64,000 nt of DNA. It comes from Subdoligranulum variabile. Its GTDB lineage: Bacteria; Bacillota; Clostridia; Oscillospirales; Ruminococcaceae. The notes under the pieces were generated by a model, which did no database searches, was not told where the DNA came from, and saw nothing but the letters and a program-made list of their open reading frames with translations. The stretch lies in assembly GCA_003343905.1 (NCBI GenBank), contig QAKI01000043.1:283016-347015 (forward strand), read 5' to 3'. Position 1 is the first letter of the stretch. Each line of letters opens with the position of its first letter. Below are positions 34,313 through 42,497 of the stretch, piece by piece. The position numbers and the translations under genes are program-made.

Positions 34313-34852
34313 ATGGCTGAACAAGCAAACTGGTATGTGGTCCATACCTATTCCGGCTATGAGAACAAGGTCGCCCAGGACCTGATGACGATGGTGGAGA
34401 ACCGCCGCCTGCAGGACCTGATCTGCGATGTCAAAGTCCCCACCGAGACCGTGATTGAGGAAGTGCTGGACAAGACCGGCAACAAGACCGGCGAAAAGGA
34501 AGTCCAGCGCAAGCTCTATCCCGGCTACGTCTTTGTCAAAATGGTCATGAACGACAACACCTGGTACATCGTGCGCAACACGCGCGGCTGCACCGGTTTT
34601 GTCGGCCCGGAATCCAAGCCGGAGCCCCTGACCGAGGCAGAGGTCGCCAAGATGGGCGTGGAGGCCAAGGCAGAACTGCAGGTCGATTACAAAGTCGGCG
34701 ACACCGTCGAGATCACCGCCGGTCCGATGGAAGGCTCCGTCGGCACTGTGGAAGAGATCGACATCCCCGCGCGCAAGGTGCGCGTCAAGATCACTATGTT
34801 TGGCCGCGAGCTGCCCGCAGAACTGGAGCTGCACCAGGTCAAACTGTTCTGA
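34313..34852 (+). CDS. nusG: Transcription termination/antitermination protein NusG
   Basis: NusG binds RNA polymerase and Rho or ribosomal S10 to tune elongation and termination. The 179-aa protein has the NGN domain (NWYVVHTYSGYENKVAQDL at the start, LYPGYVFVKMVMNDNTWY, RNTRGCTGFVG) and a C-terminal KOW domain (YKVGDTVEITAGPMEGSVG). Length is normal. It closes the rpmG-secE-nusG operon and is followed by a terminator-like hairpin before rplK. Confidence 0.97.
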   Translation: MAEQANWYVVHTYSGYENKVAQDLMTMVENRRLQDLICDVKVPTETVIEEVLDKTGNKTGEKEVQRKLYPGYVFVKMVMNDNTWYIVRNTRGCTGFVGPESKPEPLTEAEVAKMGVEAKAELQVDYKVGDTVEITAGPMEGSVGTVEEIDIPARKVRVKITMFGRELPAELELHQVKLF

Positions 34853-34890
34853 GCACACGCTCAGGGCAAAACACGCAATTTCCGGTAAAG

Positions 34891-34925
34891 ACCGCGAACG
34901 GGGCCAGCCCCGGGGTACGGTTTTT
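34891..34925 (+). terminator. Terminator-like hairpin between nusG and rplK
   Basis: A stem around ACGGGGC / GCCCCGGGGT with flanking ACCG...CGGT pairing is followed by five T residues (34921-34925). Confidence 0.6.
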
Positions 34926-34928
34926 ATA

Positions 34929-34990
34929 GGGTATGCGGCCGTCGCATACCCGTGGGAGGCCTGCACCGCAGGCCGCAACTCACCACAAAA
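34929..34990 (+). promoter_or_regulatory. Probable autoregulatory leader of rplK-rplA (L1-binding type)
   Basis: One hairpin (GGGTATGCG / CGCATACCC, 34929-34951) is followed by GTGGGAGG, a GGCCTGC/GCAGGCC stem and CTCACCAC. GTGGGAG paired near ACTCACCAC is the arrangement I recall for L1-binding mRNA leaders in Firmicutes. The assignment rests on layout and position only. Confidence 0.45.
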
Positions 34991-35008
34991 TTTGGAGGTG
35001 CAAGTATT

Positions 35009-35434
35009 ATGGCACAGAAAATCACTGGCTACATCAAGCTGCAAATCCCCGCCGGCAAAGCGACTCCGGCGCCCCCTGTCGGCCCCGCTCTGGGCCAGAA
35101 GGGTGTGAACATCATGTCCTTCACGAAGGAATTCAACGAGCGTACCAAGAACCAGATGGGCATGATCATCCCCGTCGTCATCACCGTGTACGCTGACCGT
35201 TCCTTCAGCTTCATTACCAAGACCCCCCCGGCTCCCGTTCTGATCAAGAAGGCTGCCGGCATCGACACCGCTTCCGGCGTGCCGAACAAGAACAAGGTCG
35301 GTTCCATCACCCTGGCCCAGGCCGAGGAGATCGCCAAGACCAAGATGCCCGACCTGAACGCCGCCACGCTGGAGGCCGCTGTCAGCATGATCAAGGGCAC
35401 CGCCCGCAGCATGGGCGTTACCGTTGAGGGTTGA
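35009..35434 (+). CDS. rplK: 50S ribosomal protein L11
   Basis: L11 forms the base of the L7/L12 stalk and the GTPase centre. The 141-aa protein shows KITGYIKLQIPAGKATPAPPVGPALGQKGVN, the Pro-rich L11 N-terminus, KTPPAPVLIKKAAG and the C-terminal RNA-binding part with TARSMGVTVEG. TTGGAGGTG precedes ATG 35009. It is followed by rplA 18 bp later. Confidence 0.97.
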   Translation: MAQKITGYIKLQIPAGKATPAPPVGPALGQKGVNIMSFTKEFNERTKNQMGMIIPVVITVYADRSFSFITKTPPAPVLIKKAAGIDTASGVPNKNKVGSITLAQAEEIAKTKMPDLNAATLEAAVSMIKGTARSMGVTVEG

Positions 35435-35452
35435 ACAGGAGGGGAATGAGCA

Positions 35453-36145
35453 ATGAAACACGGCAAGAAATATATTGAAGCTGCCAAGCTGATCGAAAAC
35501 AGCAAGACTTACGACCCGGCCGAGGCCCTGGAGCTGTGCTGCAAGACCGCGACCGCCAAGTTCGACGAAACCGTCGAGCTGCACGTCCGTCTGGGCGTTG
35601 ACAGCCGCCACGCTGACCAGCAGGTCCGCGGCGCTGTGGTCCTGCCCAACGGCACCGGCAAGAACGTCCGCGTTGTTGCCATCGCCAAGGGCGACGCCGC
35701 CAAGGCTGCCGAGGCTGCCGGCGCGCAGGAGGTCGGCGATGACGATCTGATCGCCAAGATCCAGGGCGGTTACCTGGACTTCGACGTCCTGGTCACCACC
35801 CCCGACATGATGGGCCGCGTTGGCCGTCTGGGTAAGATCCTGGGCCCCCGTGGTCTGATGCCCAACCCCAAGGCGGGCACCGTTACCCCCGACGTGGGCA
35901 AGGCTGTTGCCGACGCCAAGGCCGGTAAGATCGAGTACCGCCTGGACAAGCAGAACATCATCCATGTGCCCATCGGCAAGGCCTCTTTCGGCGCCGAGAA
36001 GCTGATGACCAACCTGGACACCGTCCTGGAAGCCATCGCCAAGGCGAAGCCCGCCGCTGCCAAGGGCCAGTACTTCAAGAGCGCCACCGTGGCCACCACC
36101 ATGGGCCCCGGCGTCCGCGTTGCTACCAACAAGTACGGCGTCTGA
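35453..36145 (+). CDS. rplA: 50S ribosomal protein L1
   Basis: L1 builds the mobile stalk at the ribosomal E site and represses its own operon by binding the mRNA. The 230-aa protein has KHGKKYIEAAKLIE, DETVELHVRLGVDSRHADQQ, RGAVVLPNGTGKNVRV, LGKILGPRGLMPNPKAGTVT and the C-terminal ATTMGPGVRV region. AGGAGGGG precedes ATG 35453. The operon ends here and rplJL has its own promoter. Confidence 0.97.
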   Translation: MKHGKKYIEAAKLIENSKTYDPAEALELCCKTATAKFDETVELHVRLGVDSRHADQQVRGAVVLPNGTGKNVRVVAIAKGDAAKAAEAAGAQEVGDDDLIAKIQGGYLDFDVLVTTPDMMGRVGRLGKILGPRGLMPNPKAGTVTPDVGKAVADAKAGKIEYRLDKQNIIHVPIGKASFGAEKLMTNLDTVLEAIAKAKPAAAKGQYFKSATVATTMGPGVRVATNKYGV

Positions 36146-36171
36146 TCCGGCAAAAAACGATTCAAAAGTAC

Positions 36172-36200
36172 TTGACAAACGCACGTTCGCGTGCTATAGT
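36172..36200 (+). promoter_or_regulatory. Very strong sigma-A promoter of rplJ-rplL
   Basis: Perfect TTGACA (36172-36177), a 17-bp spacer and TATAGT (36195-36200). Confidence 0.85.
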
Positions 36201-36204
36201 AATT

Positions 36205-36331
36205 AAGCTGTTTTTAAGACAGCAGGTGCCGCAAGGCATAAGGGGAACATTCCCCACCTGCCGAGAAACGTGCGTTTGATTGCTGTGCTTTCAAGCCCTT
36301 TTCCCGGCGACGGGAAAGGGGCTTTTCTGTT
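36205..36331 (+). ncRNA. Ribosomal protein L10 leader with transcription attenuator
   Basis: The leader between the promoter and rplJ contains AGACAGCAGGTGCCG...GCATAAGGGGAACATTCC...CACCTGCCGAGAAACGTG, the core of the L10-leader fold that binds the L10(L12)4 complex. AAACGCACG upstream can pair with CGTGCGTTT to close the structure. It is followed by an intrinsic terminator (AGCCCTTTTCCCG, 36294-36306, with CGGGAAAGGGGCT, 36311-36323, then T residues). Free L10-L12 is expected to favour termination before rplJ. Confidence 0.85.
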
Positions 36332-36386
36332 ACACGAAAAGTCACTTGCCGTTACCAAACTGTAAGTGGAACGAGGTGAAATGTAA

Positions 36387-36899
36387 ATGCCCAGTGCAAA
36401 GATTCTGGAATCCAAGAAGGCTCTTGTCAAGGCGCTGAACGAGGAGATCGCTTCCTCCATGGCCGGTGTTGTTGTTGCTTACAACGGCATCAGCGTGGCG
36501 GACGACACCAAGCTGCGTAAGGAGCTGCGCGAGGCCGGCGTGCACTACATGGTCGTCAAGAACACCATGCTGCGTCTGGCCGTCAAGGGCACCCAGTACG
36601 AGGCTCTGTCCGACTGCTTCAAGGGTGACACCGCCATCGCGCTCTCTCCGGAGGACCCGGCTGCTGCGGCTCGCATCCTGTGCAAGTTCGCTGACGCCGA
36701 CAAGTCCAAGCGTTTCGTCGTCAAGGGCGGCTTCTGCGACGGCCAGGTCATGGATGCGGCCGGTATCAAGAGCCTGTCCACCATGCCCAACCGCGAGGGT
36801 CTGCTCTCCATGCTGGCCGGTTCCCTCAACGGGATCATCGGCGGTCTGGCTGTGGCCCTGCAGGCTGTTGCCGACAAGCAGGACGAGACCGCTGCCTGA
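36387..36899 (+). CDS. rplJ: 50S ribosomal protein L10
   Basis: L10 anchors the L7/L12 dimers on the ribosome. The 170-aa protein has the N-terminal domain with VVAYNGISVADDTKLRKELR, YMVVKNTMLRLA and FKGDTAIALSPEDPAAAARIL, and a C-terminal helix that binds L12. ACGAGGTG precedes ATG 36387. Expression is controlled by the leader and attenuator directly upstream. The 92-nt gap to rplL holds GC-rich pairing sequence but no clear terminator. Confidence 0.97.
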   Translation: MPSAKILESKKALVKALNEEIASSMAGVVVAYNGISVADDTKLRKELREAGVHYMVVKNTMLRLAVKGTQYEALSDCFKGDTAIALSPEDPAAAARILCKFADADKSKRFVVKGGFCDGQVMDAAGIKSLSTMPNREGLLSMLAGSLNGIIGGLAVALQAVADKQDETAA

Positions 36900-36991
36900 T
36901 CGAAGATCGGGCTGCCTGAGCGTCCCGGCGCGGCGCTCAAAAATCCTGCGCGCCGGATAACAAACCATAAAATTTAATGGAGGTAACTACC

Positions 36992-37366
36992 ATGGCTTCT
37001 GAGAAGATCACTGCCATTGTCGAGTCTGTCAAGACTATGACTGTTCTGGAGCTCAAAGAGCTCGTTGACACCATCTGCGAGGAGTTCGGCGTTTCCGCTG
37101 TGGCCGCTGCTGCTCCCGCTGCCGCCGGCGCTGCTGCTCCCGCTGAGGAGGAGAAGACCGAGTTCGACGTCATCCTGAAGGACGTCGGCGCCAACAAGAT
37201 GCAGGTCATCAAGACCGTCAAGGAGCTGACCGGCGCTTCCCTGATGGAGGCCAAGAAGATGGTCGAGACTCCCGACGCCAAGCTGAAGGAGCAGGCTTCC
37301 AAGGCCGACGCCGAAGAGATCCAGAAGAAGCTGGAAGAAGTCGGCGCCAAGGTCGAGCTGAAGTAA
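36992..37366 (+). CDS. rplL: 50S ribosomal protein L7/L12
   Basis: L12 recruits translation factors to the ribosome. The 124-aa protein has the N-terminal dimerisation part (TVLELKELVDTICEEFGV), the Ala-rich hinge (AAAAPAAAGAAAP) and the C-terminal domain (EFDVILKDVGANKMQVIKTV, LMEAKKMVE). TGGAGG precedes ATG 36992. A strong terminator follows, and rpoB is not the next gene, unlike the order in most bacteria. Confidence 0.97.
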   Translation: MASEKITAIVESVKTMTVLELKELVDTICEEFGVSAVAAAAPAAAGAAAPAEEEKTEFDVILKDVGANKMQVIKTVKELTGASLMEAKKMVETPDAKLKEQASKADAEEIQKKLEEVGAKVELK

Positions 37367-37387
37367 TTCAGTTTCCCAGTTATTTTG

Positions 37388-37417
37388 AGCCGCACGGCAT
37401 TTGCCGTGCGGCTTTTT
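37388..37417 (+). terminator. Rho-independent terminator of rplJ-rplL
   Basis: A perfect 12-bp stem AGCCGCACGGCA / TGCCGTGCGGCT with a short loop is followed by TTTTTG. Confidence 0.9.
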
Positions 37418-37420
37418 GCT

Positions 37421-37677
37421 TTTTCGTTTGTTTTTAGGGCGCCGCGATAGGCCGCCTCTGCCTGCCGGTAAAAAAGTGCCGCCGGGACCGGCCTCACCAA
37501 AAAGCAAAATCGCCGGACCCGATCGCCGCGCTGCGTTATGCGGGAAAAAGCGTGGGGCGAATGGGGCAGGGGAGGGCACGCCCCTACGGTGTGAGAATGC
37601 GCGGCAAAATGCAGGGCGCTTGCCTGCCATGTGCTTGGGCAGGCGGGGGACCGCTGTGCGTCTTTTCATAAAGGCAT
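37421..37677. other. Intergenic region after rplL with a possible dispersed repeat
   Basis: No gene is supported here. Around 37562-37592 there is a GGGGCAGGGGAGGGCACGCC-type stretch continuing CCTACGG, which resembles short intergenic repeats with a TAGGGGCGTGCCCTCCCC core known from other gut Firmicutes. Only one copy is seen in the window. Confidence 0.35.
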
Positions 37678-37678
37678 A

Positions 37679-37709
37679 CAAAAAAGCGGCAGCGTTTCGG
37701 GCTGCCGCT
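37679..37709 (-). terminator. Terminator of the ABC-transporter operon
   Basis: On the minus strand AGCGGCAGC / GCTGCCGCT forms a 9-bp stem ending in TTTTTT. Confidence 0.85.
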
Positions 37710-37743
37710 CTGCTGTAGTTTGGCTGTGGTCGGGGCCGGTGGC

Positions 37744-38373
37744 TCAGGTGATGTCCTGCTTTTGGTACAGAACTGTGGCGATTCGGCAGGAAACGAAGAA
37801 CCAGATCAGGGAAAAGACGTTTACAACGCCGAACGCCGCCAGAGTGTGCTCCTTGACGGGCAGGAACAGGTTCGTGAGAAGCACAAGCGCCACAATGATG
37901 CCCGTTGACGCGATATAGGACATCATAAAGACGATTTGGGATTTATCGGGGTCGAAACGGTAGGCGCAGGGCAGGCTGATGCCGCCCGCCAGCAGCGCGG
38001 CGCTTATGCCGATGGATGCATACAGGGCGACGGAATCCCCGGTGATGGCCGCGCCTGTGAGCAGGAACGCCAGGCAGGGCAGCAGCGAGACCAGCACCCC
38101 TGCCGCTGCAAGCAGAAGGTAGAGCAGGAACTTTTCGCGGATGATCTGCGCCCGCGATACCGGCATGGTGAGGACGTTTTTGTTCCATTTGCAAGCGGCG
38201 TCGCTGGCGATGCTGATAAAGACCGACGTTGTGGCAGCGGCCGGGGCGATGACCAGCAGCGCGCTGGGCTCCACCAGAAACGAAAGCCCGAATCCGATCA
38301 CGATCAGGCAGACGAGCGTTATCAGAATGTTGCTTTTGGCGATGTACAGATCTTTCAGTAAAATGCCGCTCAT
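37744..38373 (-). CDS. ABC-2-type transporter permease
   Basis: The 209-aa protein has about six hydrophobic helices and no obvious soluble domain. It begins MSGILLKDLYIAKSNILITL, the pattern of ABC-2 membrane subunits found with YtrA-type regulators. The start at 38373 overlaps the stop of the ATP-binding gene (ATGA). It is the last gene of the gntR-ATPase-permease operon. The exported substrate is unknown; similar systems respond to cell-wall-active peptides in Bacillus (YtrGABCDEF), which is only a family hint. Confidence 0.8.
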   Translation of the reverse strand: MSGILLKDLYIAKSNILITLVCLIVIGFGLSFLVEPSALLVIAPAAATTSVFISIASDAACKWNKNVLTMPVSRAQIIREKFLLYLLLAAAGVLVSLLPCLAFLLTGAAITGDSVALYASIGISAALLAGGISLPCAYRFDPDKSQIVFMMSYIASTGIIVALVLLTNLFLPVKEHTLAAFGVVNVFSLIWFFVSCRIATVLYQKQDIT

Positions 38374-39224
38374 GATTGTTCCCCCTTCACATACAGAAGC
38401 ATGATCTCGTCGATCGTGGCGGGCACGATCAGCGCCTTCGGGTATTTCCGCTGCAGGGCTTCCCGGTCGCTGACCAGGACCTGCCACTCGTAGTCCATTT
38501 TGCGGCAGGCGACGATGTCGGCTTTATCCAGCGCGTCGAACTGCGCCGCCCCGCATTTCATGATGCCGTACTGCTCCAGCAGTTCGTCCTTCGCCCTGGA
38601 GAAAACGACCTTCCCCTCATGGATAAAGACGATGTAATCGGCGATCTTCTCCAGGTCGCTGGTGATGTGGGACGATATCAGGATGGAATGTTCCTCGTCC
38701 TGCACAAAGGCCAGCAGCATATCCAGAATATCGTCCCGGATGATGGGGTCCAGCCCGCTGGTGGCTTCGTCCAGGATCAGCAGCTTGGGCTGGTGCGAAA
38801 GCGCCGCCGTGATGCTCAGTTTCATCTTCATGCCCCTGGAAAACTGCCGGATCGGTTTGTCGGCGGGCAGCGAGAACCGTTTGAGCATATCGAGATAGGC
38901 CCGCTCGTCCCAGGTATGATAGATGTTTTTCATGATGCGGCTGATCTTCCGGGGCGAGAGGATCTCCGGGTAATTGCTGCCGTCGAACACAACGCCGACC
39001 TGCTCTTTGGTCGCATTGTCCAGTGCGTCTTTGCCCAGGATCGAGACCTGGCCGTCCTCTTTTTGGATCAGGCCCAAAGCCGCGTTGATCGTCGTGCTTT
39101 TGCCTGCGCCGTTCTCGCCGATCAGCCCGACGATCGAGCCGCTGGGAACGCGGAATGAAACATGGTCCAGAACAAAATCCCCGTAGGTCTTGGTCAGCCC
39201 GGAAATATGCAAGGCGTCGTTCAT
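38370..39224 (-). CDS. ABC transporter ATP-binding protein
   Basis: The 284-aa protein has Walker A LIGENGAGKST (residues about 34-44), the signature FSRGMKMKLSITAALS and Walker B LLILDEATSGLDPI, followed by a C-terminal extension (about 215-284) as in exporters of the YtrB/EcsA type. It lies between the GntR regulator (2-bp gap) and the permease (4-bp overlap), so the three make one tightly coupled operon. Confidence 0.93.
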   Translation of the reverse strand: MNDALHISGLTKTYGDFVLDHVSFRVPSGSIVGLIGENGAGKSTTINAALGLIQKEDGQVSILGKDALDNATKEQVGVVFDGSNYPEILSPRKISRIMKNIYHTWDERAYLDMLKRFSLPADKPIRQFSRGMKMKLSITAALSHQPKLLILDEATSGLDPIIRDDILDMLLAFVQDEEHSILISSHITSDLEKIADYIVFIHEGKVVFSRAKDELLEQYGIMKCGAAQFDALDKADIVACRKMDYEWQVLVSDREALQRKYPKALIVPATIDEIMLLYVKGEQS

Positions 39225-39226
39225 TG

Positions 39227-39601
39227 TCAGTCCTCCTCGTATAAAAGTGTCAGCAGGTCGTGCAGTTTGTCAAGAGAGATGCCGCTCGTGCGGGCCACTT
39301 CGATGGCTTCGGTGAAGTGTTCCTCGATTTTTTTCTGCTGTTCTTCCAGGTAAAAGTCCTGGTTCTGTGCGGATACATAGCAGCCTTTCCCGGCTGTGGT
39401 TTCGATGAATCCGTCCGCCTGCAGCAGGTCGTAGGCTTTCTGCACGGTCAGCACGCTGATCTGCAGCGACCGGGCAAGCGAACGGATGGAGGGGAGCGCG
39501 TCGCCGGGTTTCAGTTCGCCGTTCATGACCTGGGCCTTGATCTGCGCACAGATCTGTTCATACAGCGGCCGGCTGGTTTTGTTGCTTACTACGATGTCCA
39601 A
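39227..39601 (-). CDS. GntR-family regulator, YtrA subfamily
   Basis: The 124-aa protein has the GntR winged helix (PLYEQICAQIKAQVMNGELK, LPSIRSLARSLQISVLTVQKAYDLL, GKGCYV) and only a short helical C-terminus, which defines the YtrA subfamily. These repress an ABC transporter operon in which they are the first gene. An almost perfect palindrome lies in the leader just upstream and is the likely operator. Confidence 0.9.
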   Translation of the reverse strand: MDIVVSNKTSRPLYEQICAQIKAQVMNGELKPGDALPSIRSLARSLQISVLTVQKAYDLLQADGFIETTAGKGCYVSAQNQDFYLEEQQKKIEEHFTEAIEVARTSGISLDKLHDLLTLLYEED

Positions 39602-39625
39602 GTTCCCACCGCCTTTCTGTCTATC

Positions 39626-39676
39626 ACTGTATTGCTAATGCAAGTACAGTGTAACACGCAAAAGGACGGGCGTCAA
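39626..39676 (-). promoter_or_regulatory. Promoter and palindromic operator of the GntR-ABC operon
   Basis: On the minus strand TTGACG (39676-39671), a 17-bp spacer and TACACT (39653-39648). A palindrome ACTGTA-c-TTGC-ATTA-GCAA-TACAGT (39650-39626) covers the end of the -10 and the start site, where a bound repressor would block transcription. Confidence 0.65.
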
Positions 39677-39693
39677 GAGGGGAAAACAAAAAA

Positions 39694-39746
39694 ATCGCCG
39701 CCCGAAAAAGGCGGCAAAAAAATAGGCAGCGCCGGGAGGGCGCTGC
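39694..39746 (-). terminator. Two tandem terminators after the CBS-domain gene
   Basis: On the minus strand a GCAGCGCC/GGCGCTGC stem is followed by a T-run, then a GCCGCC...GGCGGC stem (interrupted) followed by TTTTTTT. Confidence 0.75.
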
Positions 39747-39766
39747 ACATTCTGGTGTGGGACGTT

Positions 39767-40240
39767 TCAGGAGGAGGAAGGGGCATACTGGTGGTGGGAA
39801 CTGGAACCCATGTGCGGTTTGCCGCCGCCGGAAAATGCGTCGGTGTATTTGCCGTACATCTCTTTCAGCAGCACGGTGCGGCGCACCATGCCGATAAAGA
39901 CGTTCCGGTCATCGACCACCGGCACAAAGTTCTGGTCGATGGCGGCCCGCAGCAGCGTGGGCATGTCGGTGGTGACCGTCACGGCCTTGTAATCACGCCG
40001 CCGCGGAAAACTGGCGATCGGCACGTCCTCGCTGGCTTCCAGGTCCAGCCCGTGCAGATTTTTCATCCCCCAGAGGATATCCCCCTCTGTGATGGTACCT
40101 ACATATTCGCCGTTGCGCTTGAGCACCGGGATCGTGGCAAAGCGGTGGTTGGCCCACTTTTCCAGCGTCTGGCGCAGGGTGAAATCTTCGTAGATATACA
40201 ATACGTCCTGTTTGGGTGTCAAAAAGAATAACAGGTTCAT
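39767..40240 (-). CDS. CBS-domain protein
   Basis: The 157-aa protein consists of two CBS motifs (FTLRQTLEKWANHRFATIPVL with GTITEGDILW, and KAVTVTTDMPTLLRAAIDQN with VVDDRNVFIGMV) and a short Gly/Ser/His tail. CBS pairs bind adenosine nucleotides and regulate other proteins. I chose ATG 40240 because AAAGGAG is 11 bases before it; a GTG at 40252 would be too close. It stands alone with its own terminators, so its partner is not shown by context. Confidence 0.85.
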   Translation of the reverse strand: MNLLFFLTPKQDVLYIYEDFTLRQTLEKWANHRFATIPVLKRNGEYVGTITEGDILWGMKNLHGLDLEASEDVPIASFPRRRDYKAVTVTTDMPTLLRAAIDQNFVPVVDDRNVFIGMVRRTVLLKEMYGKYTDAFSGGGKPHMGSSSHHQYAPSSS

Positions 40241-40354
40241 GGATCGGTACACTCCTTTTGGCAGTGGGCTCTATATTCAGTATATACGTTCAGCTTGTAA
40301 ACTTTGTGAATGGAATGTTAAAAAACCATTCCTCAGATTTTTATTGCAAAAGAC

Positions 40355-40383
40355 TGTTCAAACAGAAAAAAATGGTGTATAAT
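40355..40383 (+). promoter_or_regulatory. Promoter of the gls24-fakA operon
   Basis: Perfect TATAAT (40378-40383) with a weak -35 TGTTCA (40355-40360) at 17 bp. Confidence 0.5.
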
Positions 40384-40417
40384 AAGCCTAATTAAGCCCA
40401 ACAAAGGAGGATCGCAG

Positions 40418-40771
40418 ATGATCACCAAAGTGAATCCTTACGGACATATTTCTTTGACCAACGATTATTTTTCCGGTTTGGTGGAACAGGCGGCCAAGCA
40501 GTGCTACGGCATTGCCGCTATGGGGCAGGCCCCGGCCGAAAGCGTGGTGCGCAGCGCCCTGCGCACCGGCAGCCTGCCGCCCAAGGGCGTGACCGTCACG
40601 CAGGAGAACGGCCGTCTGGTCATTGCGCTGCATATTAAAGTGGGGTATGGGCTCAATATCTCTACGATCACGCAAAGCATCACCCACCGCGTAAAGGACG
40701 AGGTCGAGCATGCTACGGGCCTCCGGGTCGCGCGTATTGATGTGTACGTGGATGATATTTTGGCAGACTAA
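40418..40771 (+). CDS. Asp23/Gls24 (YloU-like) envelope stress protein
   Basis: The 117-aa protein has the Asp23/Gls24 layout: GHISLTNDYFSGLVEQAAKQ at the start, KGVTVTQENGRLVIALHIKVGYGLNIS in the middle and VEHATGLRVARIDVYVDDI at the end. In Bacillus the homologue yloU lies just before yloV (fakA), as here. AAAGGAGG precedes ATG 40418. Its role is probably membrane or envelope linked, but not well defined in the family. Confidence 0.9.
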   Translation: MITKVNPYGHISLTNDYFSGLVEQAAKQCYGIAAMGQAPAESVVRSALRTGSLPPKGVTVTQENGRLVIALHIKVGYGLNISTITQSITHRVKDEVEHATGLRVARIDVYVDDILAD

Positions 40772-40791
40772 GACATGAGGTGTAACATACG

Positions 40792-42477
40792 ATGATTACT
40801 GGCCAGATCTTGCGCGACGCCATTCTTTCCGGCGCCAACAACATTGCCAACCAGCGCACCCGCGTGGATGAGCTGAATGTTTTCCCTGTCCCGGACGGCG
40901 ATACCGGCACCAACATGAGCATGACGGTGGGCGCCGCCCGCCGGGAACTGGAAGCCCTGCCCGATACCTGCACGGTAGAGGAAGCCAGCAAGACCGCTGC
41001 TTCCGCCATGCTGCGCGGTGCGCGCGGCAACTCCGGCGTCATCACCAGCCTGCTGTTCCGCGGCCTTTCCAAGGCGCTGAAGGGCAAGACGGAAGCCAGC
41101 GCCGCCGACCTGGCCGCGGCGCTGCAGATGGGCGTGGATGCCGCTTATAAGGCCGTCATGAAACCTACCGAGGGCACCATCCTGACCGTTACCCGCTTGG
41201 CTGCCGAGAAGGCCGCCCAGTGCACCGAGATGGAAGTCCCCGCCATGTGGGACGCCACGCTGGCCGCCGCGCAGGAAGCCCTGAACGATACCCCCAACCT
41301 GTTGCCCGTGCTGAAAAAGGCGGGCGTCGTGGACGCGGGCGGCCAGGGCATCCTGGTCGTGTTCGAGGGCATGAAGCAGGTCTTTGACGGCGGCGAGATC
41401 GTCGCCGGTGCCGAGGTGGCCGCCAAGCCGAAGGTCTCCAGCGAGGCCGCCGGCAAGGGCGTCTTTACCGACGACCTGATGAAAGTCGAGGACATCAAGA
41501 ACGGGTACTGCACCCAGTTCCTGCTGCACAAGAACCCTGATGCCAGCGTGACCCGCCTGCGGGCCTTCCTGGAATCCAACGGCGACTCTGTGGTGGTCAT
41601 CGAGGATGACGACGTGGCCAACTGCCATGTGCATACCTCCGACCCCGGCATGATGCTGTCGGAAGCCATCAAGTACGGCTACCTGACCGACTTCAAGATC
41701 GAGAATATGCACGAGCAGTTCCTGGCCCGCCAGAAGCAGGGCAAGGGGCTGGAAAAGCAGGCTGCGGCCGAGGAAGCTCCCAAAACCGAGTTCACCTATG
41801 CGGCTGTGGACCCTGAGCGTGAATACGGCTTTGTGGCCGTTGCCGCCGGCGAGGGCCTCAAGAGCGTCTTTACCGACCTGGGCGTGGATGCCGTTGTCAG
41901 CGGCGGCCAGACCATGAACCCCTCCACCGAGGATATCCTGGCGGCCATCCAGAGCGTACCGGCCAAGACCGTGCTGGTGCTGCCCAACAACAAGAACATC
42001 ATCATGGCGTCGGAGCAGGCCCAGAAGCTGGCGGACCGCAAGGTCATCGTCCTGCCCACCCGCACGATCCCCCAGGGCATGACGGCCATGCTGAACTTTG
42101 ACCCCGAGGCCAAGCCGGACGACAATGCCGTGAACATGATGCAGGCTGCCGACCATGTGAGCACCGGCCTTGTGACCTACGCCGCCCGCGACAGCGAATT
42201 CGACGGCAAGACCATCAAGCAGGGCGAGATCATGGCGCTGGAGAACGGCCGCATCGTGGCGACCGGCACCGACATCGTCAAGGTGACCTACCGCCTGGCC
42301 CGCTCCATGCGCAAGAAGGATACCCAGTTCATCACGGTGATTTCCGGCTGCGACGTGAGCGAGGAGGACGCCGAACATACCACCGAGATGGTCCGTGCCA
42401 AGTGCGGCGGCAACATCGAGGTCAGCCATATCAATGGCGGCCAGCCGGTCTACTACTATATGCTTTCTGTGGAGTAA
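40792..42477 (+). CDS. fakA: DAK2-domain fatty acid kinase (FakA/YloV family)
   Basis: The 561-aa protein has an N-terminal DhaL/DAK2 kinase domain with the metal-binding VPDGDTGTNMSMT (Asp35 and Asp37) and MLRGARGNSGVITS. A middle domain and a C-terminal DegV-like segment follow (NNKNIIMASEQAQ, VLPTRTIPQGMTAML). FakA phosphorylates fatty acids bound by FakB (DegV) proteins for phospholipid synthesis. No fakB gene is in the window. It is 20 bp after the gls24-like gene and before recG, the order found in Bacillus. Confidence 0.92.
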   Translation: MITGQILRDAILSGANNIANQRTRVDELNVFPVPDGDTGTNMSMTVGAARRELEALPDTCTVEEASKTAASAMLRGARGNSGVITSLLFRGLSKALKGKTEASAADLAAALQMGVDAAYKAVMKPTEGTILTVTRLAAEKAAQCTEMEVPAMWDATLAAAQEALNDTPNLLPVLKKAGVVDAGGQGILVVFEGMKQVFDGGEIVAGAEVAAKPKVSSEAAGKGVFTDDLMKVEDIKNGYCTQFLLHKNPDASVTRLRAFLESNGDSVVVIEDDDVANCHVHTSDPGMMLSEAIKYGYLTDFKIENMHEQFLARQKQGKGLEKQAAAEEAPKTEFTYAAVDPEREYGFVAVAAGEGLKSVFTDLGVDAVVSGGQTMNPSTEDILAAIQSVPAKTVLVLPNNKNIIMASEQAQKLADRKVIVLPTRTIPQGMTAMLNFDPEAKPDDNAVNMMQAADHVSTGLVTYAARDSEFDGKTIKQGEIMALENGRIVATGTDIVKVTYRLARSMRKKDTQFITVISGCDVSEEDAEHTTEMVRAKCGGNIEVSHINGGQPVYYYMLSVE

Positions 42478-42497
42478 GCCGACAGGAAAACGCGACA

